A stretch of DNA of 64,000 nt from Allobosea sp. 117 (GCF_000702305.1 NZ_JNLC01000010.1:124001-188000); one strand, 5' to 3'. Shown: positions 37,890-47,757, numbered from the stretch's first letter. Program-made: numbers and translations. Notes: generated by a model not told the origin, from the sequence alone.

Positions 37890-37898
37890 GCACCTTGG

Positions 37899-38372
37899 CT
37901 AGCGCGATATTTTGCTGCCGTCGAGGCCTGTCGAGCCGAATCCACCGCTTCCACGTGTTGTTTTTTCCAAATCACGTGTTTCGGAGAGCTGAATCTGCGT
38001 CACCGGTGCGATGACGAGCTGCGCGATGCGCTGGCCGCGTTCGACGGTGAAGGGGGCCTCGCCGAGATTGACCAGCAGCACCTTGATCTCGCCGCGATAA
38101 TCCGCGTCGACGGTGCCCGGGGCGTTCAGCACGGTGACGCCGTGCTTGAGCGCCAGGCCGGAGCGCGGCCGCACCTGCGCCTCGAAGCCTTCCGGCAGGG
38201 CGATGGCGAGACCGGTCGGCACCGCCGCGCGGGCGAGCGGGGCGAGCGTCAGCGGCTCGCCGGGCGGCACCGCGGCGATGAGGTCGAGCCCGGCGGCGCC
38301 GGCGGTGGCATAGTCGGGCAGCGGGAGGTCGGCGCCGTGCGGCAGCCGCATCACCGGGACGTCCAGACTCAC
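37899..38372 (-). CDS. dut: Deoxyuridine 5'-triphosphate nucleotidohydrolase (dUTPase)
   Basis: A trimeric dUTPase that hydrolyses dUTP to dUMP, keeping uracil out of DNA and supplying thymidylate synthesis. The 157-residue product has the five motifs: [43 protein letters not shown] and [14 protein letters not shown] start at 38372 overlaps the coaBC stop in a GTGA arrangement and is preferred. An internal ATG at 38351 is the alternative and loses no motif. Confidence 0.95.
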   Translation of the reverse strand: MSLDVPVMRLPHGADLPLPDYATAGAAGLDLIAAVPPGEPLTLAPLARAAVPTGLAIALPEGFEAQVRPRSGLALKHGVTVLNAPGTVDADYRGEIKVLLVNLGEAPFTVERGQRIAQLVIAPVTQIQLSETRDLEKTTRGSGGFGSTGLDGSKISR

Positions 38373-39619
38373 GAGGCGGCCTCCGCGGCGTTCAGCGTTT
38401 CGGCGATGCGCGCGACCAGCCGGCGCGCCACCTCCGTCTTGGTGCCGGTCGGCCAGTGCTCGACCCCGGCTTCGGTGACGAGGTGCACGGCGTTGCTGTC
38501 GGCGCCCATGACGCCGCCGGGAATGCCGCTCGCCGCCCCGCCATCCATCGACACGTCGTTGGCGACGATCCAGTCGCAGCCCTTCCGGGCGCGCTTGGCC
38601 TGTGCATGGGCGATCACGTTGTGCGTCTCGGCGGCGAAGCCGACGACGAGGCGCGGCCGGCGGTTGCCGCTCAGATGCGCGACGCTCGACAGGATGTCGG
38701 GGTTCTCGACGAGGGCGAGCGGAGGCACGCTTGTGCCGTCCTTCTTGAGCTTCTGGGCGGCCTCGCCGGCCACACGCCAGTCTGCGACTGCGGCGGCAAA
38801 GATGGCGGCGTCCGCCGGCAGCGCCGCTTCCACCGCCGCCAGCATCTCGCGCGCCGTCTCGACATGGCGGACCGCGACGCCGGGCGGGTCCGGCAGGCCG
38901 ACCGGTCCGGACACCAGTGTCACCTGCGCCCCCGCCGAGGCGGCGGCGGCGGCGATGGCGTGGCCCTGCTTGCCGGAGGAGCGGTTGGCGATGTAGCGCA
39001 CCGGGTCGATCGGCTCGTGCGTCGGCCCCGAGGTGACCAGCACCCGCCGGCCGGCGAGCGGACCGGGCGTCGATGTGCCAAGCAGGCGCTCGACGGCTTC
39101 CGCGATCTCGACGGGTTCGGCCATGCGTCCCGCGCCGTCCTCGCCGCGCTCGGCCATGGCGCCGGCATTCGGGCCGATGAAGACGACGCCGTCGGCGCCG
39201 AGCTGCACCGCGTTGCGCACGGTGGTGGGGTGCGACCACATCGCCGGGTTCATCGCCGGCGCGGCGAGGATCGGCGCGCGGGTTGCGAGCAGCACCGCGG
39301 TGGCGAGGTCGCCGGCGAGGCCATGGGTCATCTTCGCCAAGAGGTCCGCGGTCGCCGGCGCGACGAGGACGAGGTCGGCCTCGCGGGCGAGGCGGATATG
39401 GCCGATATCCTGCTCGTCTTCGCGGTCGAACAGCTCGGCGAACACCTTGCCATGGGACAGCGCGCCCGCTGCCAGCGGCGTCACGAAGCGCTGCGCCGCC
39501 TCGGTCATCACGACGCGGACATCCGCGCCGCGCTCCTTCAGGCGGCGGATCAGGTCGAGGCTCTTATAGGCGGCGATGCCGCCGCCGATGATGAGAAGGA
39601 TGCGCTTGCCGGTGAGCAT
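38369..39619 (-). CDS. coaBC: Bifunctional phosphopantothenoylcysteine decarboxylase/synthase
   Basis: Catalyses the two middle steps of coenzyme A synthesis: ligation of cysteine to 4'-phosphopantothenate (CoaB half) and FMN-dependent decarboxylation (CoaC half). The 416-residue protein has the CoaC flavin region [18 protein letters not shown], the [11 protein letters not shown] motif, and the CoaB segment [20 protein letters not shown] (about 195-215), followed by [12 protein letters not shown]. It lies downstream of the ubiE-ubiB genes and overlaps dut by four bases. Confidence 0.97.
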   Translation of the reverse strand: MLTGKRILLIIGGGIAAYKSLDLIRRLKERGADVRVVMTEAAQRFVTPLAAGALSHGKVFAELFDREDEQDIGHIRLAREADLVLVAPATADLLAKMTHGLAGDLATAVLLATRAPILAAPAMNPAMWSHPTTVRNAVQLGADGVVFIGPNAGAMAERGEDGAGRMAEPVEIAEAVERLLGTSTPGPLAGRRVLVTSGPTHEPIDPVRYIANRSSGKQGHAIAAAAASAGAQVTLVSGPVGLPDPPGVAVRHVETAREMLAAVEAALPADAAIFAAAVADWRVAGEAAQKLKKDGTSVPPLALVENPDILSSVAHLSGNRRPRLVVGFAAETHNVIAHAQAKRARKGCDWIVANDVSMDGGAASGIPGGVMGADSNAVHLVTEAGVEHWPTGTKTEVARRLVARIAETLNAAEAAS

Positions 39620-39711
39620 GCGGGGAGCCTGCGCTTTTTGCCTGCGTGGCCTATAGCGCAGCGCGGCCGTGCGGCCCAGAGGCGATCAGGCCGGGACCGC
39701 CGATCGGACCG

Positions 39712-39831
39712 TCATTCCGCCGCGCCGGCGTGGGGATGGTGGTCGCGCGAAGCGACCAGATAAACGATGCCGCCGACGACGAGGGCGCCGACCGGCATGA
39801 TCAGCAGCAGCAGGAAATCCGCGGTGCTCAT
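39712..39831 (-). CDS. 39-residue single-span membrane protein
   Basis: A tiny gene reading MSTADFLLLLIMPVGALVV and continuing to GIVYLVASRD, with a His-rich end HHPHAGAAE. It is one hydrophobic helix with a short cytoplasmic tail and no recognised family. Its ATG overlaps the stop of the 73-residue gene upstream (ATGA), which strongly supports translation. Membership of the ubiE-ubiB-coaBC set suggests a membrane accessory role, for example near UbiB (speculation). Confidence 0.65.
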   Translation of the reverse strand: MSTADFLLLLIMPVGALVVGGIVYLVASRDHHPHAGAAE

Positions 39832-40049
39832 GGCTCAAGGCTCCCGAGGAGACGTCGCGCAAGGAAATGTAGGGAGATGCTGCCTGCAAGGCAAATCATG
39901 CTGACTGCCGCCACCCCCAAAGCCGGCACAGAGCCGCCGTTCAGCACCGAGATCACCGGACCGAGCCCCCCGACGGCCATCACCGCGATGGCGATGCCGT
40001 TCAGATAGGTCGCGGACAATTTGGTGCGCTCGTTGTGAATGAGGCTCAT
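39828..40049 (-). CDS. 73-residue two-span membrane protein
   Basis: A small inner-membrane protein beginning MSLIHNERTKLSATYLNG, with hydrophobic helices at about residues 16-36 (GIAIAVMAVGGLGPVISVL) and 43-62 (ALGVAAVSMICLAGSISL), and a basic end ARRLLGSLEP. The SLIHNERTKLSATYLNGIA opening resembles small uncharacterised amino-acid-transporter-annotated proteins, but no function is established. It starts 7 bp after ubiB and is coupled to the 39-residue gene by ATGA. Confidence 0.75.
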   Translation of the reverse strand: MSLIHNERTKLSATYLNGIAIAVMAVGGLGPVISVLNGGSVPALGVAAVSMICLAGSISLHFLARRLLGSLEP

Positions 40050-40056
40050 GGCGGCC

Positions 40057-41637
40057 TCAGAACAGCAGGTTGAGCGCCAGCAGTGCCGCGATGACCCAGA
40101 GCGCGATGCTGGTCCAGCGGTTGCCGCGGCCCTTCGCGCGGCCGATCGCCTCGACCGTCCCCGGCGCCAGCGCGATGCCCTCGCGGGTGGCATCGTCGAG
40201 CTGGGCGGCGATGCGCTGCGCCTGCCCGACCAGCGTCGGCAGGGTGTGCACGCTGCGGGCGAGCGCGCCGAGATCGGTCGCCACCTCCTCCAGCCGCCCG
40301 GCCGGGCCGAGATTGCGCTCGATCCAGGTGCGGACCACCGGCTCGGCGGTCCTCCACATGTCGAGCTGCGGGTCGAGCGCACGGGCGACGCCCTCCACCA
40401 CCACCATGGTCTTCTGCAGCAGCAGCAATTCGGGGCGCGTCTGCATGTCGAACAGGCTGGTGACCTCGAACAACAGGGTCAGCAGCTTCGCCATCGAGAT
40501 CTGGTCGGCGCGGCGCGAATGGATCGGCTCGCCAATGGCGCGGATCGCCTGCGCGAAATCGTCGATGGAATGCTGCGGCGGCACGTAGCCGGCCTCGAAA
40601 TGCACCTCCGCCGTGCGGCGATAGTCGCGGGTGATGAAGCCGTAGAGGATCTCGGCGAGGAAGCGCCGCTCCTTCGGTCCCAGCCGGCCCATGATGCCGC
40701 AATCGACCGCCACCAGCCGGCCTTCCGGATCGACGAACAGGTTGCCGGGATGCATGTCGGCGTGGAAGAAGCCGTCGCGCAGCGCGTGGCGCAGGAAGGA
40801 CTGCATGACGATGCGCCCGAGCGCCGGCAAATCGTGGCCGGCGGCGCGCAGGCCGTCGAGATCGTTCAGCTTGATGCCGTCTATCCATTCCGTGGTCAGC
40901 ACCTCGCGCCCGGTGCGGTCCCAGTCGACCGCCGGCACGCGGAAATCGTCCTCGGCTTGGGTATTCTGCGCGAGCTCGGAGAGCGCGGCGGCCTCCAGCC
41001 GCAGGTCCATCTCCATCGCCACCGAGCGGGCGAGCGTGTCGACGATGGCGATGAGCCGCAGGCGCCGGCCTTCGGGGGAGGCCTTCTCGCCGAGCCGCGC
41101 CGCCCGGTGGAAGGAGGAGAGGTCGATGCGGAAGCGCCGCTGCACGTCCGGGCGCAGCACCTTCACCGCCACCGCACGGGTCGTGCCGTCGGGATCCACC
41201 ACCTCGCCGCGATGCACCTGCGCTATCGAGGCGGCGGCGATGGCCGGCCCGAACGCGGCATAGACCTCGCTCGCCGGCCGGTCGAAGGTGCGCCGGATGG
41301 TCTCCTCCGCGATCGCCTGCGGGAAGGCCGGCATGCGGTCCTGAAGCGTCTCAAGGTCGCGCGCCAGCGCCGGCCCCACCACGTCGGGCCGGGTCGCCAG
41401 GAACTGGCCGAGCTTCACATAGGACGGGCCGAGCCGGGTGAGGGCCGCGGAGAGCTGCGCCGCCCCGCTCACCGTCCCATCCTTCGCCTCGCGCCGCTCG
41501 ATCAGCCGGGCGAAGCGGAAGGCGGGCGCGGCACCGGGCGGCAGCGCGGCGGGGTCGAGCCGCGCCAGCACGCCCTCGCGGGCGAACACATAGCCGGCAT
41601 GGGCGAGCCGCAGCGCGTCTCCGAAGGGCGTTCCCAC
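40057..41637 (-). CDS. ubiB: UbiB: atypical kinase of ubiquinone biosynthesis
   Basis: A member of the ABC1/ADCK protein-kinase-like family needed for ubiquinone synthesis or lipid trafficking; ATPase activity is known for relatives. The 526-residue product has the KxGQ-type motif SYVKLGQFLATRPDV, an Ala-rich nucleotide loop AAASIAQVHRG, HADMHPGNLFVDPEGRL and VAVDCGIMGRL, with two C-terminal membrane segments (SIALWVIAALLALNLLF). The GTG at 41637 is chosen: GAGG lies 6 bases upstream and it begins 7 bp after ubiE. The longer frame into ubiE is implausible. Confidence 0.94.
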   Translation of the reverse strand: MGTPFGDALRLAHAGYVFAREGVLARLDPAALPPGAAPAFRFARLIERREAKDGTVSGAAQLSAALTRLGPSYVKLGQFLATRPDVVGPALARDLETLQDRMPAFPQAIAEETIRRTFDRPASEVYAAFGPAIAAASIAQVHRGEVVDPDGTTRAVAVKVLRPDVQRRFRIDLSSFHRAARLGEKASPEGRRLRLIAIVDTLARSVAMEMDLRLEAAALSELAQNTQAEDDFRVPAVDWDRTGREVLTTEWIDGIKLNDLDGLRAAGHDLPALGRIVMQSFLRHALRDGFFHADMHPGNLFVDPEGRLVAVDCGIMGRLGPKERRFLAEILYGFITRDYRRTAEVHFEAGYVPPQHSIDDFAQAIRAIGEPIHSRRADQISMAKLLTLLFEVTSLFDMQTRPELLLLQKTMVVVEGVARALDPQLDMWRTAEPVVRTWIERNLGPAGRLEEVATDLGALARSVHTLPTLVGQAQRIAAQLDDATREGIALAPGTVEAIGRAKGRGNRWTSIALWVIAALLALNLLF

Positions 41638-41644
41638 GGCGGCC

Positions 41645-42424
41645 TCAGATCCGCGCGCCGGAATGCAGCGCGACGATGCCGCCCGAGAGCGGCGTGAAGC
41701 CGACACGCGCGAAGCCGGCCTCGCGCATCAGCTCGGCGAAGGCCTCCGGCGGGGGAAAACGGCGGATCGATTCGACGAGGTACTGGTAGGAATCGGCATC
41801 CCCGGTCACCAGCCGGCCGAGGCCGGGGATGACCTTGAAGGAATAGGCGTCATAGACCGCGTCCAGCCCCGGCACGTCGACGCGGGAGAACTCCAGCACA
41901 TAGGCGTGCCCGCCGGGTTTGAGCACGCGGCGCATCTCGGACAGCGCCCGGTCCATGCGCGGCACGTTGCGGATGCCGAAGGCGATGGTGGCGGCGTCGA
42001 ACGACTTGTCCGGGAAGGGGAGGTCCTCGGCATTGGCCTCGACGAACTCGACGCGGTCGGAAAGCACGCGCGTGCTCGCCCGCTCGCGTCCGACCTCCAG
42101 CATGCCGGAATTGATGTCGGCCACGGTGGCGCGGGTATTCGGGCCACCCGCCTCGACGGTGCGGAAGGAGATGTCGCCGGTGCCGCCCGCCACGTCCAGC
42201 AGCGCGAAGGGCCGGTCGCCCTTCGGCGGGCGCAGCTTCGAGATCAGCGCGTCCTTCCACAGCCGGTGGAAGCCGAGCGACATCAGGTCGTTCATCAGAT
42301 CGTAGCGGCGTGCCACCGAGTGGAACACCTCGTCGACCATGCCCTGCTTCTCGCCGAGCGGCACGGTGCGGAAGCCGAAATGGGTTTCGGCGGCCTCGTT
42401 CGCCGTCATGTCGCTCACCGCCAT
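41645..42424 (-). CDS. ubiE: Demethylmenaquinone/2-polyprenyl-6-methoxybenzoquinol methyltransferase
   Basis: A SAM-dependent C-methyltransferase of ubiquinone (and menaquinone) synthesis; 259 residues. Motifs are [20 protein letters not shown] near the N-terminus, the SAM loop [32 protein letters not shown] and the signature [21 protein letters not shown] split across the next helix. The ATG at 42424 ([18 protein letters not shown]) is normal for alphaproteobacterial UbiE. It is the first gene of the minus-strand ubi-coa-dut series. Confidence 0.96.
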   Translation of the reverse strand: MAVSDMTANEAAETHFGFRTVPLGEKQGMVDEVFHSVARRYDLMNDLMSLGFHRLWKDALISKLRPPKGDRPFALLDVAGGTGDISFRTVEAGGPNTRATVADINSGMLEVGRERASTRVLSDRVEFVEANAEDLPFPDKSFDAATIAFGIRNVPRMDRALSEMRRVLKPGGHAYVLEFSRVDVPGLDAVYDAYSFKVIPGLGRLVTGDADSYQYLVESIRRFPPPEAFAELMREAGFARVGFTPLSGGIVALHSGARI

Positions 42425-42676
42425 CCGTGCTGTCCGAACCTCGCCGGCGCATCGGTGCGCGCGGGCGGGCGGACCATAGCGGAGAGCGGGCAGGCGCGCC
42501 AATCCCGCCGGAGGGCGACCGGACAGCGCGGCTGACCTTACAAAAATTTCACGCAATGCCGCTCTTAACCCGCCATTTTCCGATCTTCATATCGTGAGGA
42601 CTACACGGGAGCATTTCCTCGTCGGCGGGCCGCCGGTCGGGAAAGGCTCCAGGCAACCCTGATGGAGGGCTCCACG

Positions 42677-43540
42677 ATGAATGCCGACGAACGTGCCCTG
42701 ATCGACGGTCTGTTCGACCGCCTGCGCGCGGTCGCCGATGCCCCCCGCGACGCCGAGGCCGAGGCGCTGATCGCCGGTCACGTCGCGCAGCAGCCCTACG
42801 CGCCTTATGCGCTGACGCAGACGGTGCTGGTGCAGGAGCATGCGCTGCAGGCGGCCAATGCCCGCATCGAGGAGCTCCAGGCGGCGCTGAAGGCGCGCGA
42901 CGCGCAGCCGGCGCCGGGCGCCGGCTCCTTCCTCGGCGGCCTGTTCGGCGGCGGCGCCCAGACGTCGTCTCCCGCAACCGGGCGCCCGACCTCGGTGCCG
43001 AGCGCCGGCCAACGGCCCGAGCGCTTCGCCTATCCCGACGCGCCGGGCGCGCCGGCGGCCAATCCCGCCCCGCTCCAGCCGGCCGCGCCGGCGCGCGGCG
43101 CTTTCGGCGGCGGCGGCTTCCTTGCCTCGGCCCTCACCACGGCGGCCGGCGTCGCGGGTGGCGCGCTGCTCTATGACGGCATACGCTCGATGCTGAACAC
43201 GTCGGGCAGCCCCTTCGGTGAAACAAAGATCGCCGAGGCCAAGGCCGACGAGGCCAAGTCCGACGAGGCCAAGTCCGACGAGGCCAAGTCCGACGAGGCC
43301 AAGTCCGACGCGAATGCGGATGGCGGCTCGGATTCCGGCAGCGGCTGGAACCCCTGGGGCGATTCGGCCAAATCCGACGCCTCGGAGAAAGCCGACGCCT
43401 CCGACAAAGGCGCCGATGCCGATTCGAATGCCGATGCCAGTTCGGCCGATGACGGCTTCTTCACCGATCTCGCCGCCGATGACGGCGAGGCCTTCGACGG
43501 CGGCCTGTCGGGCGGCTACGACGACAGCGGCTGGGCCTGA
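42677..43540 (+). CDS. DUF2076 family protein with acidic DEAKS repeat tail
   Basis: A 287-residue protein. The N-terminal DUF2076 region begins MNADERALIDGLFDRLR and contains YAPYALTQTVLVQEHALQAA, then a Gly-rich stretch FLGGLFGGGA, a possible short hydrophobic segment (LASALTTAAGVAGGALLYDG) and a tail rich in Asp, Ala and Ser with four perfect DEAKS pentads. Homologues are called periplasmic ligand-binding sensor proteins in databases, but the role is not established. The ATG at 42677 has GGAGGGC 8 bp upstream; an ATG at 42662 overlaps that site and is unlikely. Confidence 0.8.
   Translation: MNADERALIDGLFDRLRAVADAPRDAEAEALIAGHVAQQPYAPYALTQTVLVQEHALQAANARIEELQAALKARDAQPAPGAGSFLGGLFGGGAQTSSPATGRPTSVPSAGQRPERFAYPDAPGAPAANPAPLQPAAPARGAFGGGGFLASALTTAAGVAGGALLYDGIRSMLNTSGSPFGETKIAEAKADEAKSDEAKSDEAKSDEAKSDANADGGSDSGSGWNPWGDSAKSDASEKADASDKGADADSNADASSADDGFFTDLAADDGEAFDGGLSGGYDDSGWA
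43232..43306 (+). repeat. 15-bp tandem coding repeat (DEAKS)
   Basis: Four perfect copies of GACGAGGCCAAGTCC occupy 43247-43306, preceded by one degenerate copy (43232-43246). In-frame slippage would change the protein tail by five residues per unit. Confidence 0.95.
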
Positions 43541-43576
43541 CGTCCCGGCGGCGAAGCGCGGAAGGCAAGCAGTGCG

Positions 43577-43598
43577 ATGCCCGGCTTCGGCCGGGCAT
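43577..43598. terminator. Hairpin with TTCG loop between convergent genes
   Basis: ATGCCCGGC and GCCGGGCAT pair perfectly (9 bp) around a stable TTCG tetraloop, between the convergent DUF2076 and DUF1330 genes. There is no T tract. It may be a bidirectional terminator or an intergenic palindromic element. Confidence 0.5.
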
Positions 43599-43652
43599 TA
43601 CGACTCTGGCGCTCTTTTGAGCGCGGTCAGGCCGGATGGGCGCTCTCCGCCC

Positions 43653-44273
43653 TCAGCCCGCTCCGCCGATGATGATCACCTCCGCATCGGCGGCGGTGCG
43701 GCGGATGGCGAGCGCTTCCTGATATTCCGGCGAGCGGTAGCAGGCGAGCGCGGTCTCGTAGTCGGCGAAGGCGAGCACCACGTTGCGCGAGCGCGCGGAG
43801 CCGTGCACCACCTCGTAGCGCCCGCCGCGCACCACGAACCAGCCGCGATACTTCTCCACCGCGATGGCATCGATGGTGACATAGGCCTTGTAGGCCTCGG
43901 GGTCGTTCACGTCGACGCGCAGGATCCAGTAGGCGCCCGGTCCTTCGGCGGGGCCGTCGAGCACGCCGGCGGCGGGCTGCGCGCCCTCATAGCCCTCGAT
44001 CACCACATGCTCGCCCTCCGAGGCGGCGAGGCGATGCTGATAGGCGGCCTGATATTCCGGCGAGTGGAAGCAGGCGAGCGCGGTGTCGTAGTCGGGGAAC
44101 TCCACCACGACGTTGCGCGAGCGCGAGGTGCCCTCGACCGCCTCGAAGGCGCCGCCGCGCACGAGGAAGCGCCCGCCGAACCGCGCGATCGCCGCGTTGG
44201 CGCCGTCGATATAGAGCTTGTAGCGCTCCGCGTCGGTGACATCGAGGCGGCTGATCCAATAGCCCTTGGCCAT
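43653..44273 (-). CDS. Tandem DUF1330 protein
   Basis: A 206-residue cytoplasmic protein made of two DUF1330 (dimeric alpha/beta barrel, ferredoxin-like) domains, about residues 4-95 and 110-205. Each copy has a YWI-R-DV start, then FLVRGGAFEAVEG or FVVRGGRYEVVHG, then SRSRNVVVEFPDYDTALAC or ARSRNVVLAFADYETALAC. DUF1330 proteins usually have one domain and dimerise, so this is an internal duplication making a pseudodimer. Function unknown. ATG at 44273 is chosen; upstream codons are low-complexity. pyrF lies upstream on the same strand, 34 bp away. Confidence 0.88.
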   Translation of the reverse strand: MAKGYWISRLDVTDAERYKLYIDGANAAIARFGGRFLVRGGAFEAVEGTSRSRNVVVEFPDYDTALACFHSPEYQAAYQHRLAASEGEHVVIEGYEGAQPAAGVLDGPAEGPGAYWILRVDVNDPEAYKAYVTIDAIAVEKYRGWFVVRGGRYEVVHGSARSRNVVLAFADYETALACYRSPEYQEALAIRRTAADAEVIIIGGAG

Positions 44274-44307
44274 GTCTGCTCCTTGGATACTCGGTACGCT
44301 GGATAGG

Positions 44308-45015
44308 TCAGAGCGCCGCGGCGATCTCGGCCTGCACCGCGCGGGCGGCGCTTGCCGGGTCGGGCGAGCCGACGATCGGGCGGCCGACGACGAGATGATC
44401 GGCGCCGGCGCGGATGGCCTCAAGCGGGGTGGCGACGCGCTTCTGGTCGCCGGCCGCGCTGCCGGCCGGGCGCACGCCGGGCGTCACGATGGCCCGGCGC
44501 GGGCCGAGCACGGCGCGCACCGAGGCCGCGTCCGTGGGCGCGCACACGACGCCGTCGACGCCGATGTCGCGCGCCTGCGCGACGCGGCGCGCCACCGTCT
44601 CGGCGACGCCCGCGCCATAGCTCGCTTCCGCAAGGTCGGCGTCGTCATAGGAGGTGAGCACGGTCACCGCGAGGATGCGCAGCGGGCTCGCGCCCTTGCC
44701 TTCCATCGCCGCCCGCATGGTCTGCGGATAGGCGTGCACGGTGAGGAAGGAGGCGCCGAGCCCGGCGATCGAGGCCACCCCGCGCGCCACCGTGTTGCCG
44801 ATGTCGTGCAGCTTGAAGTCGATGAACACCTTCTTGCCGTCGGCGATCAGCTCGCGGGCGAAGCCGAGGCCTCCGGAGAAGCCGAGCTCGTAGCCGATCT
44901 TGTAGAAGGTGACTTCCTTGCCGAGCCGGCCGACCACCGTCTCGGCGGCGCGCACGGAGGGAAGGTCGAGGGCGACGATGAGGCGGTCGCGCGGATCCGG
45001 GATGGGATGTGCCAT
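44308..45015 (-). CDS. pyrF: Orotidine 5'-phosphate decarboxylase
   Basis: Final step of UMP synthesis: decarboxylation of orotidine 5'-phosphate. The 235-residue TIM barrel carries the family signature [11 protein letters not shown] with the catalytic Asp-Lys-Asp array, plus VALDLPS near the N-terminus, TPGVRP and [11 protein letters not shown] phosphate loops. ATG at 45015 ([17 protein letters not shown]). The FMN reductase gene ends 23 bp upstream on the same strand. Confidence 0.97.
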   Translation of the reverse strand: MAHPIPDPRDRLIVALDLPSVRAAETVVGRLGKEVTFYKIGYELGFSGGLGFARELIADGKKVFIDFKLHDIGNTVARGVASIAGLGASFLTVHAYPQTMRAAMEGKGASPLRILAVTVLTSYDDADLAEASYGAGVAETVARRVAQARDIGVDGVVCAPTDAASVRAVLGPRRAIVTPGVRPAGSAAGDQKRVATPLEAIRAGADHLVVGRPIVGSPDPASAARAVQAEIAAAL

Positions 45016-45038
45016 GAAATTCGGCGGCTCGTGCGGCG

Positions 45039-45623
45039 TCAGGCGCGGGAGGCCGCGCGCCGGCCGGCTTCCTCGATCAGCCGCGACAGCACGCCGCGAA
45101 GCTGCTTCATCTGCCGTTCCTCCTTCAGCGCCCCGGCCTCGTCGAAGGCCTGCCCGGCGCTGCCGACCGCCATCTGCTCGCCCAGCACCAGCGCGCTCAA
45201 GCCCAGCGCCAGCACCTGCCGCAGCATCATCGAGGCGCGATAGCCGCCCATCGCGCCCGGCGAGGTCGAGCCGATCACCCACACCGGGCCCTTGAAGGCG
45301 TCGCCCTCGCTGGCGCGCACGCGGCTCACCCAGTCGATTGCATTCTTCAAAAGCGGCGGCACCGCGGCATTGTATTCCGGCGTCACCACGAACACGCCGT
45401 CCGCCCCCGCCAGCACGTCGCGCAGGCGCTTGGCCGCCTCCGGCACGCCCTCTGCCGCTTCGAGGTCGCCGTTGTAGATCGGCAGCTCGTAATCGGCGAG
45501 CGAGAGATGCGTCACCTCGGCGCCGAGGCCGGGAAGCTCGCGTGCCACCAGGCTCGCGAGCTGCGCGGAGAAGGCGCCGGTCCGGATGGAGCCGGCGAAG
45601 ACGACGATCTTGGGAAGCGCCAT
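45039..45623 (-). CDS. NADPH-dependent FMN reductase family protein
   Basis: A 194-residue flavodoxin-like reductase. It has the phosphate loop [16 protein letters not shown] (about 6-21), the [10 protein letters not shown] strand-loop and [19 protein letters not shown], the flavin-binding signature of chromate/quinone/azo reductases. Likely an FMN-dependent quinone or xenobiotic reductase; the substrate is unknown. ATG at 45623 (MALPKIVVF). The PmtA-like gene ends 11 bp upstream, so cotranscription is likely. Confidence 0.9.
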   Translation of the reverse strand: MALPKIVVFAGSIRTGAFSAQLASLVARELPGLGAEVTHLSLADYELPIYNGDLEAAEGVPEAAKRLRDVLAGADGVFVVTPEYNAAVPPLLKNAIDWVSRVRASEGDAFKGPVWVIGSTSPGAMGGYRASMMLRQVLALGLSALVLGEQMAVGSAGQAFDEAGALKEERQMKQLRGVLSRLIEEAGRRAASRA

Positions 45624-45634
45624 GGTTCTGTCCG

Positions 45635-46249
45635 TCAGCCGTGAATCTCGGCCGGACGATAGACCCAAACGCAGGCGGGCGGGAGATTGAGCCAGATGCG
45701 CGGGCTGCGATGCGCCTTCACACGCATGTGCGACAGCGGCAGCGGCGAGACCACCGCATAGGTGAACTGGATGAAGGGGGCGTCCGGCACCGACATCCCG
45801 AACGCCTGATTGACGAGGCTCTGGCGCTCCGGCACCGGCCGGGTGAACAGCGGCAGGCTGGAGACCACGGCGACGGCCGGCTTGTCGAGCTGGCCGTCCA
45901 GCGTCCTGGCCATCGCATAGGCGTCGCCGCGGATCACCGTGGCGCCAGGGAAGCGCTGGCGCAGCAGCGTGCAGAAATCGGGATTGTACTCGATCAGCAC
46001 CAGCCGTTCGGGGGCGACGCCGCGCGCGATCAGCGCGCTGGTCACCGGCCCGGTGCCGGGGCCGAGTTCGATGACCGGGCCGTCCTGCTTGGGATCGACG
46101 AACCCCGCCATGGTCTTGGCGAGTGCGCGGCCGGACGGCGACACGGCGCCGGTGCGCAGCGGGTTCTGCAGCCAGGAATGCAGGAAACGGACTTCGTCGA
46201 GTTTCGGTTTGTGCTTAAAGGCACAGTGATCGGCGGGACGGTGCAGCAT
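45635..46249 (-). CDS. SAM-dependent methyltransferase, PmtA-like
   Basis: A 204-residue methyltransferase with the SAM motif [16 protein letters not shown] and motif VLIEYNPDF. Its N-terminal [19 protein letters not shown] is the pattern of phospholipid N-methyltransferases of the Rhodobacter/Agrobacterium PmtA type, which convert phosphatidylethanolamine to phosphatidylcholine. The related rRNA dimethyltransferase fold is an alternative, but the N-terminus argues against it. The ATG at 46249 follows GGAAG; an ATG 12 codons upstream is possible. Confidence 0.78.
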   Translation of the reverse strand: MLHRPADHCAFKHKPKLDEVRFLHSWLQNPLRTGAVSPSGRALAKTMAGFVDPKQDGPVIELGPGTGPVTSALIARGVAPERLVLIEYNPDFCTLLRQRFPGATVIRGDAYAMARTLDGQLDKPAVAVVSSLPLFTRPVPERQSLVNQAFGMSVPDAPFIQFTYAVVSPLPLSHMRVKAHRSPRIWLNLPPACVWVYRPAEIHG

Positions 46250-46419
46250 GCCACTCCACTTCCTGCAGTCCGTCGCGCGGACCATTGGCGATTAAACGGG
46301 ATGAACCGGACGGTCAAGCCGACGCTGTGACGCGGTTCGAATCATGCTGCCGCACCGCTGTGACGCGGCGATTACACGCCGCCGCGCGCACGGGGCCATG
46401 GGACACCCGCGCGGCCCCG

Positions 46420-47556
46420 TCATTCCGCCTCGCCGGCGAAGAAGTCCTTCACGCGCGAGAAGAAGCCATTGGCCTCCGGATGCGTATCCTTGGAGCATTC
46501 CTTGTCGAACTCGGCGAGCAGCTCGCGCTGGCGCCGCGTGAGGTTCTGCGGCGTCTCCACCACCACCTGCACATACATGTCGCCGGTGTTGCGGGTACGC
46601 AGCACCGGCATGCCCTTGGCGGTGAGCCGAAAGCGCTTGCCGGTCTGGGTGCCCTCCGGGACCTTCACCTTGGTCTTGCCGCCGTCGATGGTCGGCACTT
46701 CGATGGAGCCGCCGATCGCCGCCGTCACCATCGAGATCGGCACCCGGCAGAACAGGTCCGCGCCGTCGCGCTGGAAGAACTCGTGCGGGGCGATGGACAG
46801 GAAGATGTAGAGGTCGCCCGGCGGGCCGCCCCGCGTGCCGGCCTCGCCCTCATTGCCGAGGCGGATGCGCGTGCCGTCCTCGACGCCGGCCGGGATCGCC
46901 ACCTGCAGCGTGCGCTCCTTGGTGACGCGGCCGGCGCCGGCGCAGGCCGGGCAGGGGTCCTCGATCACCTGGCCGCGGCCCTGGCAGGCCGGGCAGGTAC
47001 GCTCCAGCGTGAAGAAGCCCTGCGCGTGGCGGATGCGGCCCGAGCCGCCGCAGGTCCGGCAGGAGGTCGGCTGGGTGCCCGGCTTGGCGCCGGTACCCGA
47101 GCAGCCCTCGCAGGTCACCGAGGTCGGAAGCCGGATGGTGGCCTCCTTGCCCGCATAGGCCTCCTCGAGCGTGATTTCCATGTTGTAGCGCAGGTCCGCG
47201 CCGCGCTCGCGACCGCTGCCCCGCGCGCCGCCGCGCCGTCCACCGCCCGCCATGCCGAACAGGTCGTCGAAGATGTCGGAGAAGGTCGAGGCGAAGTCGG
47301 CGCCGAAGCCCGGGCCGCCACCGCCGCCATTCTCGAACGCGGCATGGCCGAAGCGGTCATAGGCGGCGCGCTTCTGCGGGTCCTTCAGGACGTCGTAGGC
47401 CTCGTTGATCTCCTTGAAGCGGATCTCCGCCTCGCCGTTGCCGGGGTTGCGGTCCGGATGCCACTTCATGGCGAGCTTGCGGTAGCAGCTCTTCAGTTCG
47501 CCATCGGTGACGGTGCGGGTGACTTCGAGGATCTCGTAATAGTCGCGCTTGGACAT
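46420..47556 (-). CDS. dnaJ: Chaperone protein DnaJ
   Basis: Hsp40 co-chaperone that delivers clients to DnaK and stimulates its ATPase. The 378-residue type I DnaJ has a J domain with the HPD motif ([10 protein letters not shown]), a Gly-rich linker GGGGGPGFG, and a zinc domain with four CxxCxGxG motifs ([32 protein letters not shown]). Two client-binding beta domains and a C-terminal dimerisation part follow. It lies 300 bp downstream of dnaK in the usual order, with a palindrome-rich gap between. Confidence 0.97.
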   Translation of the reverse strand: MSKRDYYEILEVTRTVTDGELKSCYRKLAMKWHPDRNPGNGEAEIRFKEINEAYDVLKDPQKRAAYDRFGHAAFENGGGGGPGFGADFASTFSDIFDDLFGMAGGGRRGGARGSGRERGADLRYNMEITLEEAYAGKEATIRLPTSVTCEGCSGTGAKPGTQPTSCRTCGGSGRIRHAQGFFTLERTCPACQGRGQVIEDPCPACAGAGRVTKERTLQVAIPAGVEDGTRIRLGNEGEAGTRGGPPGDLYIFLSIAPHEFFQRDGADLFCRVPISMVTAAIGGSIEVPTIDGGKTKVKVPEGTQTGKRFRLTAKGMPVLRTRNTGDMYVQVVVETPQNLTRRQRELLAEFDKECSKDTHPEANGFFSRVKDFFAGEAE

Positions 47557-47657
47557 ATCGGACGCGCGGCTCCAGTTTTCAGCGCTTGCGGCGAGGGGTG
47601 CGTCGCCTCGGAAGCGGTCGTCGGCGTCGGTTGGCTATCAGCATTTCTCGAGCTCTT

Positions 47658-47757
47658 TCCGATCAGGTGGAATCACCTGATCGACAAGAAAGTGCTCTTA
47701 TTCAAATTGGAGCATGTTCTTATCGCGAAAGTCTCTCAACTTTCGCGGAACATGCTC
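47658..47757 (-). repeat. Dispersed 100-bp palindromic element, copy 1
   Basis: Read on the minus strand it opens GAGCATGTTCCGCGAAAGT, continues through ATGCTCCAA and closes with CGATCAGGTG and CACCTGATCGGA. It closely matches the plus-strand sequence at 51784-51886, so the two copies are inverted. Internal arms (GAGCATGTTC/GAACATGCTC and CGATCAGGTG/CACCTGATCG) would fold into two hairpins. It resembles small intergenic repeats common in Hyphomicrobiales. Confidence 0.85.
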
